From assembly GCA_016713505.1 (NCBI GenBank), contig JADJPA010000001.1, forward strand, positions 1,488,001-1,552,000: 64,000 bases of DNA, given 5' to 3'. Position 1 is the stretch's first letter; the number at the start of each line of letters is the position of its first letter. The position numbers and the translations under genes were made by a program. This stretch comes from Candidatus Competibacteraceae bacterium. GTDB lineage: Bacteria; Pseudomonadota; Gammaproteobacteria; Competibacterales; Competibacteraceae. The notes beneath the pieces were generated by a model that was given only the letters and a program-made list of their open reading frames with translations, did not search any database and was not told where the DNA came from. Of the stretch, positions 53,711 to 62,368 are shown one piece after another.

Positions 53711-56332
53711 TCAACACACCAAGTTGACCAGCTTGCCCGGCACCACCACGATCTTGCGCACCGGCTTGCCTTCGACGAAGCGCCGCACGTTGGGGTCGGC
53801 TTGGGCGGCCTGTTCGATAGCGCCGCGCCCGGCATCGACCGGCACTTCGATCTGGCCGCGCAGCTTGCCGTTGACTTGCACCACCAGCGTCACCAGCGAC
53901 CGCGCCAAGGCCGCCCCGTCGGGTTTCGGCCATGCGGCGCTCAACACATCCTCGCCATAGTCCAACTCGCGCCATAAGGTGTGAGTGATGTGCGGCACGA
54001 TCGGCGACAGCAGGCGCAGCAGCAGGCTCAACCCCTCGCGGCGCACCGCATCGGCCGCCGCGTCGCTCGCCTCGATCCGCGCCAGCGCGTTCAGCATCTT
54101 CATGCCGCCGGAGACGACGGTGTTGAACTGATGGCGGCCGAAGTCGAACAAGGCTTGCCGCAGCGCCTCGTGAATGTCGCGGCGCACGGCGCGCAGCGGC
54201 TCGTCCAGCCCGGCCGGATTCGGCTCGCCGGCGGCGCGGATCGCGTCCTGCTGCTCGGCGGCGTAAACCCACAGCCGCCGCAAGAAACGATAGGCCCCGG
54301 CCACGCCGGTATCCGACCATTCCAACGCCTGTTCCGGCGGCGCGGCGAACATCATGAACAGCCGGGCGGTGTCGGCCCCGTACTGCTCGATCAGGGTCTG
54401 CGGGTCCACGCCGTTCTTGCGGGACTTGGACATGGTGCCGATGCCGCCATATTCCACCGGCTGGCCATCCGCAACGGCGACAACGTTCGCCACCCGCCCT
54501 TGCTCGTCGCGAGTCATCTCGACATCGCCCGGCGGATAGTAGCCGATGCCGCCTTTTTCACCCTTGCGGAAAAAGATGTGATTCAACACCATGCCCTGGG
54601 TCAGCAAATTGGCGAACGGCTCGGAGACCTTGGTCAGACCCAGATCGCGCATGACCTTGGTCCAGAAGCGGGAATACAACAGGTGCAGGATGGCGTGTTC
54701 GATCCCGCCGATATATTGATCGACCGGCATCCAGTAATCCGCCCGCGCGTCCACCATCGCCTTCGCGCCCGGCGTGCCGTAGCGGAAGAAATACCAGGAC
54801 GAATCCACGAAAGTGTCCATGGTGTCGGTCTCGCGCCGGGCCGGCTGGCCGCACTGCGGGCAGGGGCAATGCAGGAATTCGAGATACTTGTTGAGCGGAT
54901 TGCCGGAACCGTCCGGCACCAGATGCTCCGGCAATACCACCGGCAACTGCTCGTCTCGTACCGGCACCGCGCCGCAGGCGCCGCAGTGCACGATGGGAAT
55001 GGGCGTACCCCAATAGCGTTGCCGGGAAATGCCCCAATCGCGCAACCGCCAGATCACCTTCTTCTCGCCTAAATCCCTAAGGCTTAAATCGGAGGCGATG
55101 GCATCCACCGCCCGCTCGAAATCGAGACCGTCGTAGTGGCCGGAATTGATGCAGACGCCATGCTCGGCGTAAGCGTCGCGCCACGGCGCGGGGGTTTCGT
55201 CGCCGGCGCTGGTGCGGATCACCGGCTTGACCGGCAAGCCGTATTGACGGGCGAAAGCGAAATCGCGTTCGTCGTGAGCGGGAACGGCCATCACCGCACC
55301 GTCGCCGTAGCCCATCAGCACGTAGTTGGCGACCCACAGCGGCAGCGGCTCGTCGGTGAGCGGATGAGTGACGGTCAAGCCGGTCGGCATCCCTTTCTTT
55401 TCCTGGGTCGCCAGTTCGGCCTCGGTCACGCCGCCGCGCCGGCATTCCTCGATGAAGGCAGCCAATGCGGGATTGTTTTGCGCGGCGTGCAGCGCCAGCG
55501 GATGCTCGGCGGCGATCGCGACATAGGTCGCGCCCAGCAGCGTATCGGCGCGGGTGGTAAACACCCAGAGCACCTCGGCGTCATCCTCATGGGCCGCCTT
55601 TCCATGGGCGGCGGGAAGCCGATAGGGAAAACCGATCCGCACGCCGTGGCTCTTGCCGATCCAGTTTTTCTGCATCAGCTTGACCTGCTCCGGCCAGCCG
55701 GGCAGCGTGTCGAGCGCCGTCAGCAACTCCTCGGCATAGCGGGTGATCGCCATGTAATACATCGGGATTTCGCGCTTTTCAACCAGCGCGCCGGTGCGCC
55801 AGCCGCGTCCGTCGATGACCTGTTCGTTGGCCAGCACGGTCTGATCCACCGGGTCCCAGTTGACCACGCCGGTCTTGAGGTAAACGATGCCTTGTTCCAG
55901 CATCCGCAAGAACAGCCATTGATTCCAGCGGTAATAGTCCGGCTGACAAGTCGCCAGTTCGCGGTCCCAATCCAGCCCAAACCCCAGCGACTGAAGCTGT
56001 TTCTTCATGTAGGCGATGTTGTCGTAAGTCCATTGCGCCGGCGCGACGCCGCCGGCCATCGCGGCATTTTCGGCGGGCAGGCCGAACGCGTCCCAGCCCA
56101 TCGGCTGCAACACGTTCTTGCCCAGCATCCGTTGGTAACGGGTCATTACGTCGCCGATGGTGTAGTTGCGAACATGGCCCATGTGCAGCCGTCCGCTGGG
56201 GTACGGGAACATGCACAGACAATAATATTTCTCGCGGCCCGGCTCTTCGCGCACGGCGAAGGTCCGCTGCTCGTTCCAATAACGTTGCGCTTCCGCTTCA
56301 ATGACTTGCGGATTGTAAGACTCGGCGATCAC
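53711..56332 (-). CDS. leuS: Leucyl-tRNA synthetase
   Basis: An 873-residue class I aminoacyl-tRNA synthetase (E. coli protein 860). The HIGH-type motif is HMGH in PSGRLHMGHVRNYTIGD near residue 50, the KMSKS-type loop is MSKSRKNGVDP near residue 640, and an editing CP1 insert lies at about 220-420. The ATG at 56332 gives the usual N-terminus with YNPQVIEAEAQRYW. It heads the ~17 kb minus-strand block and is divergent from purM with 93 bases between. Confidence 0.98.
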   Translation of the reverse strand: MIAESYNPQVIEAEAQRYWNEQRTFAVREEPGREKYYCLCMFPYPSGRLHMGHVRNYTIGDVMTRYQRMLGKNVLQPMGWDAFGLPAENAAMAGGVAPAQWTYDNIAYMKKQLQSLGFGLDWDRELATCQPDYYRWNQWLFLRMLEQGIVYLKTGVVNWDPVDQTVLANEQVIDGRGWRTGALVEKREIPMYYMAITRYAEELLTALDTLPGWPEQVKLMQKNWIGKSHGVRIGFPYRLPAAHGKAAHEDDAEVLWVFTTRADTLLGATYVAIAAEHPLALHAAQNNPALAAFIEECRRGGVTEAELATQEKKGMPTGLTVTHPLTDEPLPLWVANYVLMGYGDGAVMAVPAHDERDFAFARQYGLPVKPVIRTSAGDETPAPWRDAYAEHGVCINSGHYDGLDFERAVDAIASDLSLRDLGEKKVIWRLRDWGISRQRYWGTPIPIVHCGACGAVPVRDEQLPVVLPEHLVPDGSGNPLNKYLEFLHCPCPQCGQPARRETDTMDTFVDSSWYFFRYGTPGAKAMVDARADYWMPVDQYIGGIEHAILHLLYSRFWTKVMRDLGLTKVSEPFANLLTQGMVLNHIFFRKGEKGGIGYYPPGDVEMTRDEQGRVANVVAVADGQPVEYGGIGTMSKSRKNGVDPQTLIEQYGADTARLFMMFAAPPEQALEWSDTGVAGAYRFLRRLWVYAAEQQDAIRAAGEPNPAGLDEPLRAVRRDIHEALRQALFDFGRHQFNTVVSGGMKMLNALARIEASDAAADAVRREGLSLLLRLLSPIVPHITHTLWRELDYGEDVLSAAWPKPDGAALARSLVTLVVQVNGKLRGQIEVPVDAGRGAIEQAAQADPNVRRFVEGKPVRKIVVVPGKLVNLVC

Positions 56333-56425
56333 GACGGTTCCCCGGCTTCAAAACGAAGTGCGGTAAGATAACATAACTTTAAATCGCACTGGCGCGCACC
56401 CAACCGCAAACGAGGTCTTTCACCC

Positions 56426-57478
56426 GTGAACGAGCAACCTTCAAGACGCCCTACCCTCAGCTACCGCGACGCCGGCGTGGACATCGACGCCGGCAACCGG
56501 CTGGTGGATCGGATCAAGCCGCACGCCCGCCGTACCGCGCGGCCCGGCGTGCTGGGTGGCCTGGGCGGCTTCGGGGCGCTGTTCGAGCTGCCGTTGGATC
56601 GCTATCGTCAGCCGGTGCTGGTCTCCGGCACCGACGGCGTCGGCACCAAGTTGAAGCTGGCGCTGGAGCTAAACCGCCACGACACCATCGGCATCGATCT
56701 GGTGGCGATGTGCGTCAACGACGTGCTGGTGGTCGGGGCCGAACCACTGTTCTTTCTGGATTATTACGCCACCGGTAAGCTGGAGGTCGAGGTCGCGGCG
56801 ACCGTCATCAAAGGTATCGCCGACGGCTGCCAACAGGCCGGCGCGGCGCTGGTGGGCGGGGAAACCGCCGAAATGCCGGGGCTGTATCAGGCGGGCGATT
56901 ACGATCTGGCGGGCTTCTGCGTCGGGGTGGTCGAAAAGGCCAAGATCATCGACCCCAGCCGGGTTCGAGTCGGCGATGTGCTGCTCGGGCTGGCATCCTC
57001 CGGCCCGCATTCTAACGGTTACTCACTGATCCGCAAGATTCTAGCCATCAGTAACGCGGGTTTCGACCAGCCGCTGGCCGGCTCTACTCTCGGCGATGCT
57101 TTGCTGGCCCCGACCCGCATCTATGTCAAACCGATCCTGCAACTGCTGGAACAGGTGGAGGTTCACGCCATCGCCCACATCACCGGCGGCGGCTTGACCG
57201 AGAATCTACCTCGGGTGTTGCCGGCCGACACCAAGGCAACGATCAACGTCGCCAACTGGCAACGGCCGGCCGTTTTTCAATGGTTGCAGCAACGCGGTAA
57301 CGTACTCGATGCCGAAATGTGGCGCACCTTCAACTGCGGGGTCGGGCTGGTGGTTTGCGTCGCGCCAGAGGTCGCTGATACCGCGCTGACGTTATTGCGC
57401 GGCGCGGGCGAAACGGTGTGGCGGCTGGGGGAAATCACCGCTGGCGAGGGCGAGCCCGCCGTGGAGTTTTACCCGTGA
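56426..57478 (+). CDS. purM: Phosphoribosylformylglycinamidine cyclo-ligase
   Basis: Fifth step of purine synthesis, forming aminoimidazole ribonucleotide from FGAM with ATP. At 350 residues it is typical. Family motifs are SYRDAGVDIDAGNRLVDRIK at the start, SGTDGVGTKLKLA near residue 70, and VGGETAEMPGLY near residue 140. The start is GTG with GAGGT upstream. The stop overlaps the purN start by four bases (GTGA). Confidence 0.97.
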   Translation: MNEQPSRRPTLSYRDAGVDIDAGNRLVDRIKPHARRTARPGVLGGLGGFGALFELPLDRYRQPVLVSGTDGVGTKLKLALELNRHDTIGIDLVAMCVNDVLVVGAEPLFFLDYYATGKLEVEVAATVIKGIADGCQQAGAALVGGETAEMPGLYQAGDYDLAGFCVGVVEKAKIIDPSRVRVGDVLLGLASSGPHSNGYSLIRKILAISNAGFDQPLAGSTLGDALLAPTRIYVKPILQLLEQVEVHAIAHITGGGLTENLPRVLPADTKATINVANWQRPAVFQWLQQRGNVLDAEMWRTFNCGVGLVVCVAPEVADTALTLLRGAGETVWRLGEITAGEGEPAVEFYP

Positions 57479-58143
57479 ACGAGTTCCGAAAAATCCGGCT
57501 GGTGGTGCTGATTTCCGGCCGGGGCAGCAACCTGCAAGCCATTTTGGATCAAGCCGCCAGCGGCGAGCTGCCGGTGGAAATCGCCGCCGTCATCAGTAAC
57601 CGCCCCGGCGTGCAAGGCCTGGAACGGGCGCGGGAGTCGAGAGTGACGGCGTTGGCGCTGGATCACAAACAGTTTCCCGACCGACCGACATTCGAAGCGG
57701 CTCTCATCGAATCGATCGACCGCCATGAACCGGATTTGGTGGTTCTGGCGGGCTTCATGCGGGTGTTTACGCCTGACTTCACCGAACATTATCGGGGCCG
57801 ACTGCTCAACATTCACCCCTCTTTGTTACCGAAGTTCCGGGGCTTGCACACCCACCAACGGGCTATCGCCGCCGGTGAAACCGAACACGGGGCCAGCATC
57901 CATTTCGTCACCGCCGAGCTGGACGGCGGCCCGGTCATCGTCCAGGCGCGGGTGCCCGTATTGCCGGCGGACGATCCCGACACTCTGGCGGCGCGGGTGC
58001 TGGAACAGGAACATCGCCTGTATCCGCAAGCGATTCGCTGGTTTGCGCAAGGACGGCTAAGGCTGGATGGGGAACGGGTGCTGTTCGATGGTCAAGCGTT
58101 GGATAAGCCGCTGCGGTTGGAGACTGTGCTCAACGCTTTTTAG
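57475..58143 (+). CDS. purN: Phosphoribosylglycinamide formyltransferase
   Basis: A 222-residue folate-dependent transformylase, third step of purine synthesis. The N-terminal substrate loop is LISGRGSNLQAI near residue 11, and the catalytic Asn/His/Asp region is in LLNIHPSLLPKFRGLHTHQRA near residue 107, with a later DGGPVI. The start is GTG, overlapping purM by four bases; oddly, the 13 bases ACCCGTGAACGAG occur at both the purM and purN starts. The 3' end overlaps convergent dcd by 14 bases. Confidence 0.97.
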   Translation: MNEFRKIRLVVLISGRGSNLQAILDQAASGELPVEIAAVISNRPGVQGLERARESRVTALALDHKQFPDRPTFEAALIESIDRHEPDLVVLAGFMRVFTPDFTEHYRGRLLNIHPSLLPKFRGLHTHQRAIAAGETEHGASIHFVTAELDGGPVIVQARVPVLPADDPDTLAARVLEQEHRLYPQAIRWFAQGRLRLDGERVLFDGQALDKPLRLETVLNAF

Positions 58144-58732
58144 CCAGCCGCTCATCGTCCCCGATCCGGCTCGGGGTCGGACCGCTTTGATCCTTGTATT
58201 TGGCGTCCTGCCGCTTGGAATAGGGTCTGATGGCCGGACCGGTCAAGGTCTCGAAACTGATCGCGCAAATGGCCATGCCGGGCCGCAAAGCCAGCGGCAA
58301 CTTGCCGCTGTTGTAACACTCCAGCACGATAGCCCCGCTCCAGCCGGGGTCGATGCGATGCGCGGTGACATGCACCATCAGCCCTAACCGAGCCAAGCTA
58401 GAGCGCCCGTCCAGCCAGCCGACCAGATCGTCCGGCACGGTGATGGTCTCGGCGGTGGCGGCCAGCGCCAGTTCGCCGGGATGGATGAAGAACGCTTCAT
58501 CAGAAGCGATTTTGATTTCCTTGCTCATGATGCGGTTGATCGCCTGATCCACCGCCTCCCGAGGGCCGCTGAGATCGATGTAAGGCGCGGCATGATCGTT
58601 GAAGACTCGGAACCGGCCACCCAAATGCAAATCCACGCTCACGCCGTTGATCCGACTGGAGGCCGGACGCGGCTCGATGCGGATTTTGCCTTCAGCCAGA
58701 CAACGCTCGATGTCGCGATCGCACAAGCGCAC
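58130..58732 (-). CDS. dcd: dCTP deaminase
   Basis: A 200-residue enzyme that deaminates dCTP to dUTP, supplying thymidylate synthesis. Family motifs are VRLCDRDIERCL at the start, GVSVDLHLGGRFRVF near residue 30, and DGRSSLARLGLMVH followed by HRIDPGW. I chose the GTG at 58732, preceded by AGGAG, which reproduces the normal MRLSDRDIE-type start; the ATG-equivalent at 58768 adds 12 unmatched residues. Its 3' end overlaps purN by 14 bases, so the convergent transcripts are antisense there. Confidence 0.95.
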   Translation of the reverse strand: MRLCDRDIERCLAEGKIRIEPRPASSRINGVSVDLHLGGRFRVFNDHAAPYIDLSGPREAVDQAINRIMSKEIKIASDEAFFIHPGELALAATAETITVPDDLVGWLDGRSSLARLGLMVHVTAHRIDPGWSGAIVLECYNSGKLPLALRPGMAICAISFETLTGPAIRPYSKRQDAKYKDQSGPTPSRIGDDERLAKKR

Positions 58733-58792
58733 GCATTTTTCTCCTGCTTGAAATGAAAGCGCGGCCAAAGGCCGCGCGCTCTAGATCACGCC

Positions 58793-59014
58793 TCAGCGCA
58801 CCCGATGGCAGCTACGATACTTGACACCGTGACGCCAATAATTCCGGCAAACGACCCGACGGGAATACGGTCTGTGAGTGGTGCATATCCGTTTATGCAC
58901 GCCGCGGGTGTAAACATCTCGGCATCGGGTATAAGCGTCGGCCTCCTGAACCGGCAGCGCGACGGCGCCTCCGACTAAAAATGCTAGCAAACCAGCCTTG
59001 ATGATTGCTTTCAT
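58793..59014 (-). CDS. Small secreted basic Cys-rich protein with duplicated unit
   Basis: No family recognised. The 73-residue product has a clear signal peptide (MKAIIKAGLLAFLVGGAVAL; cleavage probably after ADA, residue 27). The mature part is very basic, with four cysteines at 31, 44, 56 and 69. The blocks 31-44 and 56-69 share the pattern C-R-x5-G-V-x2-R-x-C, so the protein looks like an internal duplication with two 14-residue units, each able to form one disulfide. GGAGAAAATAATCA before the ATG is a good ribosome site. It sits between mrp (79 bases upstream) and dcd (60 bases downstream). A dyad GGTCTT/AAGACC lies upstream at 59055-59068. A role in the envelope or outside the cell is inference. 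Confidence 0.7.
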   Translation of the reverse strand: MKAIIKAGLLAFLVGGAVALPVQEADAYTRCRDVYTRGVHKRICTTHRPYSRRVVCRNYWRHGVKYRSCHRVR

Positions 59015-59054
59015 TGATTATTTTCTCCGCATCAAAAGTTATAAAACGGCGAAA

Positions 59055-59068
59055 GGTCTTACAAGACC
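59055..59068. promoter_or_regulatory. Dyad upstream of the small Cys-rich gene
   Basis: The arms GGTCTT and AAGACC flank two bases, in the 79-base gap between mrp and the small secreted protein. On the minus strand TATGAT (five of six -10 bases) lies just upstream, so the dyad would sit near a transcription start. It could also act as a weak hairpin. Confidence 0.3.
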
Positions 59069-59093
59069 CCTATAATCATAGAACGAAAAAACT

Positions 59094-60185
59094 TTATGTA
59101 TTCTGAATGATGATGTTCGGGAATTTGTGACTGTAATTTTTGGCCTGGAGCGACAGCCGCGCGGCGGCGCGCCGGGCGATTTCTCGATACAGGCCCGCAA
59201 TACGGCTGTCCGGTTCGGCCACCACCGTCGGCTGGCCATTGTCGGTTTCCGCGCGGATGCGAATATCCAACGGCAGAGATCCGAGAAAAGGCACCTGATA
59301 TTGCTCCGCCATGCGCTCTCCGCCGCCCTCGCCGAAGATATGTTCCTCGTGGCCGCATTGGGAGCAAACGTGGATGCTCATGTTTTCGACGATGCCGAGC
59401 ACCGACACTTCGACCTTTTCGAACATTTTCAACCCCCGCCGCGCGTCCAGCAAGGCGATATCTTGCGGGGTGGTCACGATGATCGCGCCGCTGACCGGCA
59501 CTTTCTGCGACAGGGTCAATTGGGTGTCGCCGGTGCCGGGCGGCAGGTCGATCACCAGATAATCTAAATCCCGCCAGCGCGTGTCGCGCAGCAACTGCTC
59601 CAGCGCTTGGGTCACCATCGGCCCGCGCCATACCATCGGCGTTTCCTCCTCGATCAGATAGCCGATCGACATGGACTGAATGCCGTGGCTGACCACCGGA
59701 TTGAGCGACTTGCCGTCCGGCGATTCCGGCCGGTCGGTCGAGCCTAACATCCGCGGCTGGCTAGGACCGTAGATGTCGGCGTCCAGCAAGCCGACGACGG
59801 CGCCCTCGGCCCGCAGCGCCAGCGCCAGATTGACCGCCGTGGTGGATTTGCCGACCCCGCCCTTGCCGGAAGCTACGGCGATGATGTTCTTGACTCCCGG
59901 CAACGGCTTCAAGCCTTTTTGCACTTCGTGGGAAACGAGCTTGCTTTCGACCTTGATCGCAAGCTCCGAGATTCCGGGCAGCGCCGCCAGCCGCTCGCGC
60001 AGGGCCGCCGTCAGTGCGTCCCGGTAACCCGCCGCCGGAAAGCCCAGCTCGATGTCCAACTCCACGCGGGAACCGTCGATTCGAATCGCTTTGACGCATT
60101 TGGCGGCGATCAAATCCTGGTCCAGATACGGGTCTATATAGCCCTTGAGGGCGGTTTCCACATCGGCGCGCGTTACCGCGGTCAT
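59094..60185 (-). CDS. mrp: Iron-sulfur cluster carrier ATPase Mrp/ApbC
   Basis: A 363-residue cytoplasmic P-loop protein that binds and transfers Fe-S clusters. It begins with a DUF59/MIP18-like domain (residues 1-90), followed by the deviant Walker A ASGKGGVGKST near residue 107. The cluster cysteines are CSQC in HVCSQCGHEEHIFGEGGG near residue 270. It is divergent from metG with 133 bases between, the same pairing as in E. coli. Confidence 0.96.
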   Translation of the reverse strand: MTAVTRADVETALKGYIDPYLDQDLIAAKCVKAIRIDGSRVELDIELGFPAAGYRDALTAALRERLAALPGISELAIKVESKLVSHEVQKGLKPLPGVKNIIAVASGKGGVGKSTTAVNLALALRAEGAVVGLLDADIYGPSQPRMLGSTDRPESPDGKSLNPVVSHGIQSMSIGYLIEEETPMVWRGPMVTQALEQLLRDTRWRDLDYLVIDLPPGTGDTQLTLSQKVPVSGAIIVTTPQDIALLDARRGLKMFEKVEVSVLGIVENMSIHVCSQCGHEEHIFGEGGGERMAEQYQVPFLGSLPLDIRIRAETDNGQPTVVAEPDSRIAGLYREIARRAAARLSLQAKNYSHKFPNIIIQNT

Positions 60186-60318
60186 AATCGATTCCTCGTT
60201 GCTGGGAAGATGGGGGATTTTGGGATCCGGCTATCGCCTGGAGGGCGTCGGGATGACAGCGATACCGGAATGCTGCTAACGTAGCGGCCTTTCCGAGCGA
60301 CCGCAACCCGTCCGTGCC

Positions 60319-62349
60319 ATGAGCGACCCGATCACCCGCCGCATCCTCGTCACCAGCGCCTTGCCCTACGCCAACGGCCCGATCCATATCGGCCATTTGG
60401 TCGAATACATTCAGACCGACATCTGGGTCCGCTTTCAGAAACTGCGCGGCCATGATTGCACTTACGTGTGCGCCGACGATGCCCACGGCACCCCGATCAT
60501 GTTGCGCGCCGAACAGGATGGCGTCACCCCGCAACAACTTATCGACCGCATCTGGCAAGAACACCGGAGCGATTTCGCCGATTTCCTGATCGAATTTGAC
60601 AACTATTATTCGACCCACTCCCCGGAAAACCGCCATTATTCTGAACTGATTTACCGCCGGCTGGACGAAGCCGGCCACATCAGCCGTCGGGTCATCACCC
60701 AAGCCTACGACCCGGAAAAACAGATGTTCCTGCCGGATCGCTTCATCAAGGGCGAATGCCCGCGCTGCGGCGCGATGGATCAGTACGGCGACAGTTGCGA
60801 AAACTGCGGCGCGACCTACGCTCCGACCGACCTAAAAAATCCCCGCTCGGTGCTATCCGGCGCAACTCCGATCACCAAGGAGTCGCTGCATTTCTTTTTC
60901 AAGCTGGGCAATTTCGAAAAAATGCTGAAAGACTGGATCGGCGGCGGACCGATCCAGCCGCAGATGGCCAACAAGCTCGATGAATGGTTCACCGCTGGCT
61001 TGCAGGAGTGGGACATTTCCCGCGACACGCCCTACTGGGGTTTCGAAATCCCCGACGCGCCCGGCAAGTATTTTTACGTCTGGCTGGATGCGCCCATCGG
61101 CTACATGGCTAGTTTCCAAAATTACTGCGACCGCGCCGGCTTGCAATTCGACGACTTCTGGAAGCCCGACAGCAGCGCCGAGGTCTATCACTTCATCGGC
61201 AAGGACATCGCCTATTTTCACATTTTGTTCTGGCCGGCGGAGCTGACCGGCGCGGGCTTTCGCAAGCCGACGGCGGTGCATTGCCACGGCTTCCTGACCG
61301 TGGACGGCCAGAAGATGTCGAAATCGCGCGGCACCTTCATCAAGGCCCGCACTTTTCTCAATCACTTACGGCCGGAAGTGCTGCGCTATTACTTCGCCAG
61401 CAAGCTGAACGACGGCATCGACGATCTCGATCTGAATTTCGAGGATTTCGTGCAGCGGGTCAACAGCGATCTGGTCGGCAAGCTGGTCAACATCGCCAGC
61501 CGCTGCGCCGGCTTCATCAGCCGCCGCTTCGCGGGCCGCTTGGCCGAGCAGTTGGCGGAACCGGGGTTGTACGCGGAATTTGTCGCCGCCGGCGATTCCA
61601 TCGCCCAAGCTTACGAAGGCCGGGAATTTGGCCGGGCCATGCGCGAGATCATGGCGCTGGCCGACCGCGCCAATCAGTACATCGACGAGAAAAAACCGTG
61701 GGCGCTGGCCAAACAGCCTGGCAACGAAACGGAGGTTCAGGCGGTGTGCGGCATGGGCCTCAATCTATTTCGCCTGTTGATGATCTATCTCAAACCCGTA
61801 TTGCCGGGGGTCGCCACCGCGGTCGAACAGTTCCTGCACATTGCGCCGCTGCGCTGGACCGATTTAGAGAAACCGCTGTTGGACCACGCCATCGCCGAAT
61901 TCAAGCCGCTGATGCAGAGAGTGGAAATGACGCAGATCAACGCCATGGTCGAGGAATCGAAGGAAGGTGCTGTCCCCGAGGCGGGAAGCATGAAGGTGGA
62001 ACCGCTGACGGTCGATCCCATCGAACCGACCATCAGCATCGACGACTTCACCAAAGTCGATTTGCGCGTCGCGCGCATCGTCAAGGCCGAAGCCGTGGCC
62101 AGCGCCGACAAACTGGTGCGGCTGGAACTCGACCTCGGCGGTGAAACCCGCCAAGTGTTCGCCGGCATCAAGCCGGCTTATGCGCCGGAAGATTTACAGG
62201 GGCGGCTGACGGTGCTGGTCGCCAATCTGGCGCCGCGCAAGATGCGCTTTGGCGTCTCCGAAGGCATGATTCTGGCGGCGGGCGGCGCGGGCGGCATTTA
62301 CCTACTCGCACCCGACAGCGGCGCGGAGCCGGGAATGCGCGTCAAATAA
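60319..62349 (+). CDS. metG: Methionyl-tRNA synthetase
   Basis: A 676-residue class I synthetase, same length as E. coli MetG (677). The HIGH motif is HIGH in NGPIHIGHLVEY near residue 23, the zinc module carries CPRCG and CENCG near residues 145-160, and KMSKS is in DGQKMSKSRGTF near residue 335. The C-terminal ~110 residues form the EMAP/Arc1-type tRNA-binding dimerisation domain (FTKVDLRVARI). It is convergent with the sugar transferase gene, 19 bases apart. Confidence 0.98.
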   Translation: MSDPITRRILVTSALPYANGPIHIGHLVEYIQTDIWVRFQKLRGHDCTYVCADDAHGTPIMLRAEQDGVTPQQLIDRIWQEHRSDFADFLIEFDNYYSTHSPENRHYSELIYRRLDEAGHISRRVITQAYDPEKQMFLPDRFIKGECPRCGAMDQYGDSCENCGATYAPTDLKNPRSVLSGATPITKESLHFFFKLGNFEKMLKDWIGGGPIQPQMANKLDEWFTAGLQEWDISRDTPYWGFEIPDAPGKYFYVWLDAPIGYMASFQNYCDRAGLQFDDFWKPDSSAEVYHFIGKDIAYFHILFWPAELTGAGFRKPTAVHCHGFLTVDGQKMSKSRGTFIKARTFLNHLRPEVLRYYFASKLNDGIDDLDLNFEDFVQRVNSDLVGKLVNIASRCAGFISRRFAGRLAEQLAEPGLYAEFVAAGDSIAQAYEGREFGRAMREIMALADRANQYIDEKKPWALAKQPGNETEVQAVCGMGLNLFRLLMIYLKPVLPGVATAVEQFLHIAPLRWTDLEKPLLDHAIAEFKPLMQRVEMTQINAMVEESKEGAVPEAGSMKVEPLTVDPIEPTISIDDFTKVDLRVARIVKAEAVASADKLVRLELDLGGETRQVFAGIKPAYAPEDLQGRLTVLVANLAPRKMRFGVSEGMILAAGGAGGIYLLAPDSGAEPGMRVK

Positions 62350-62368
62350 TGATCTTGAAGCCGATTTG

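Noticed and set aside
53981..56371. Two long plus-strand frames opposite leuS
   Set aside because: Both are antisense to a complete LeuS; composition and lack of domains mark them as shadows.
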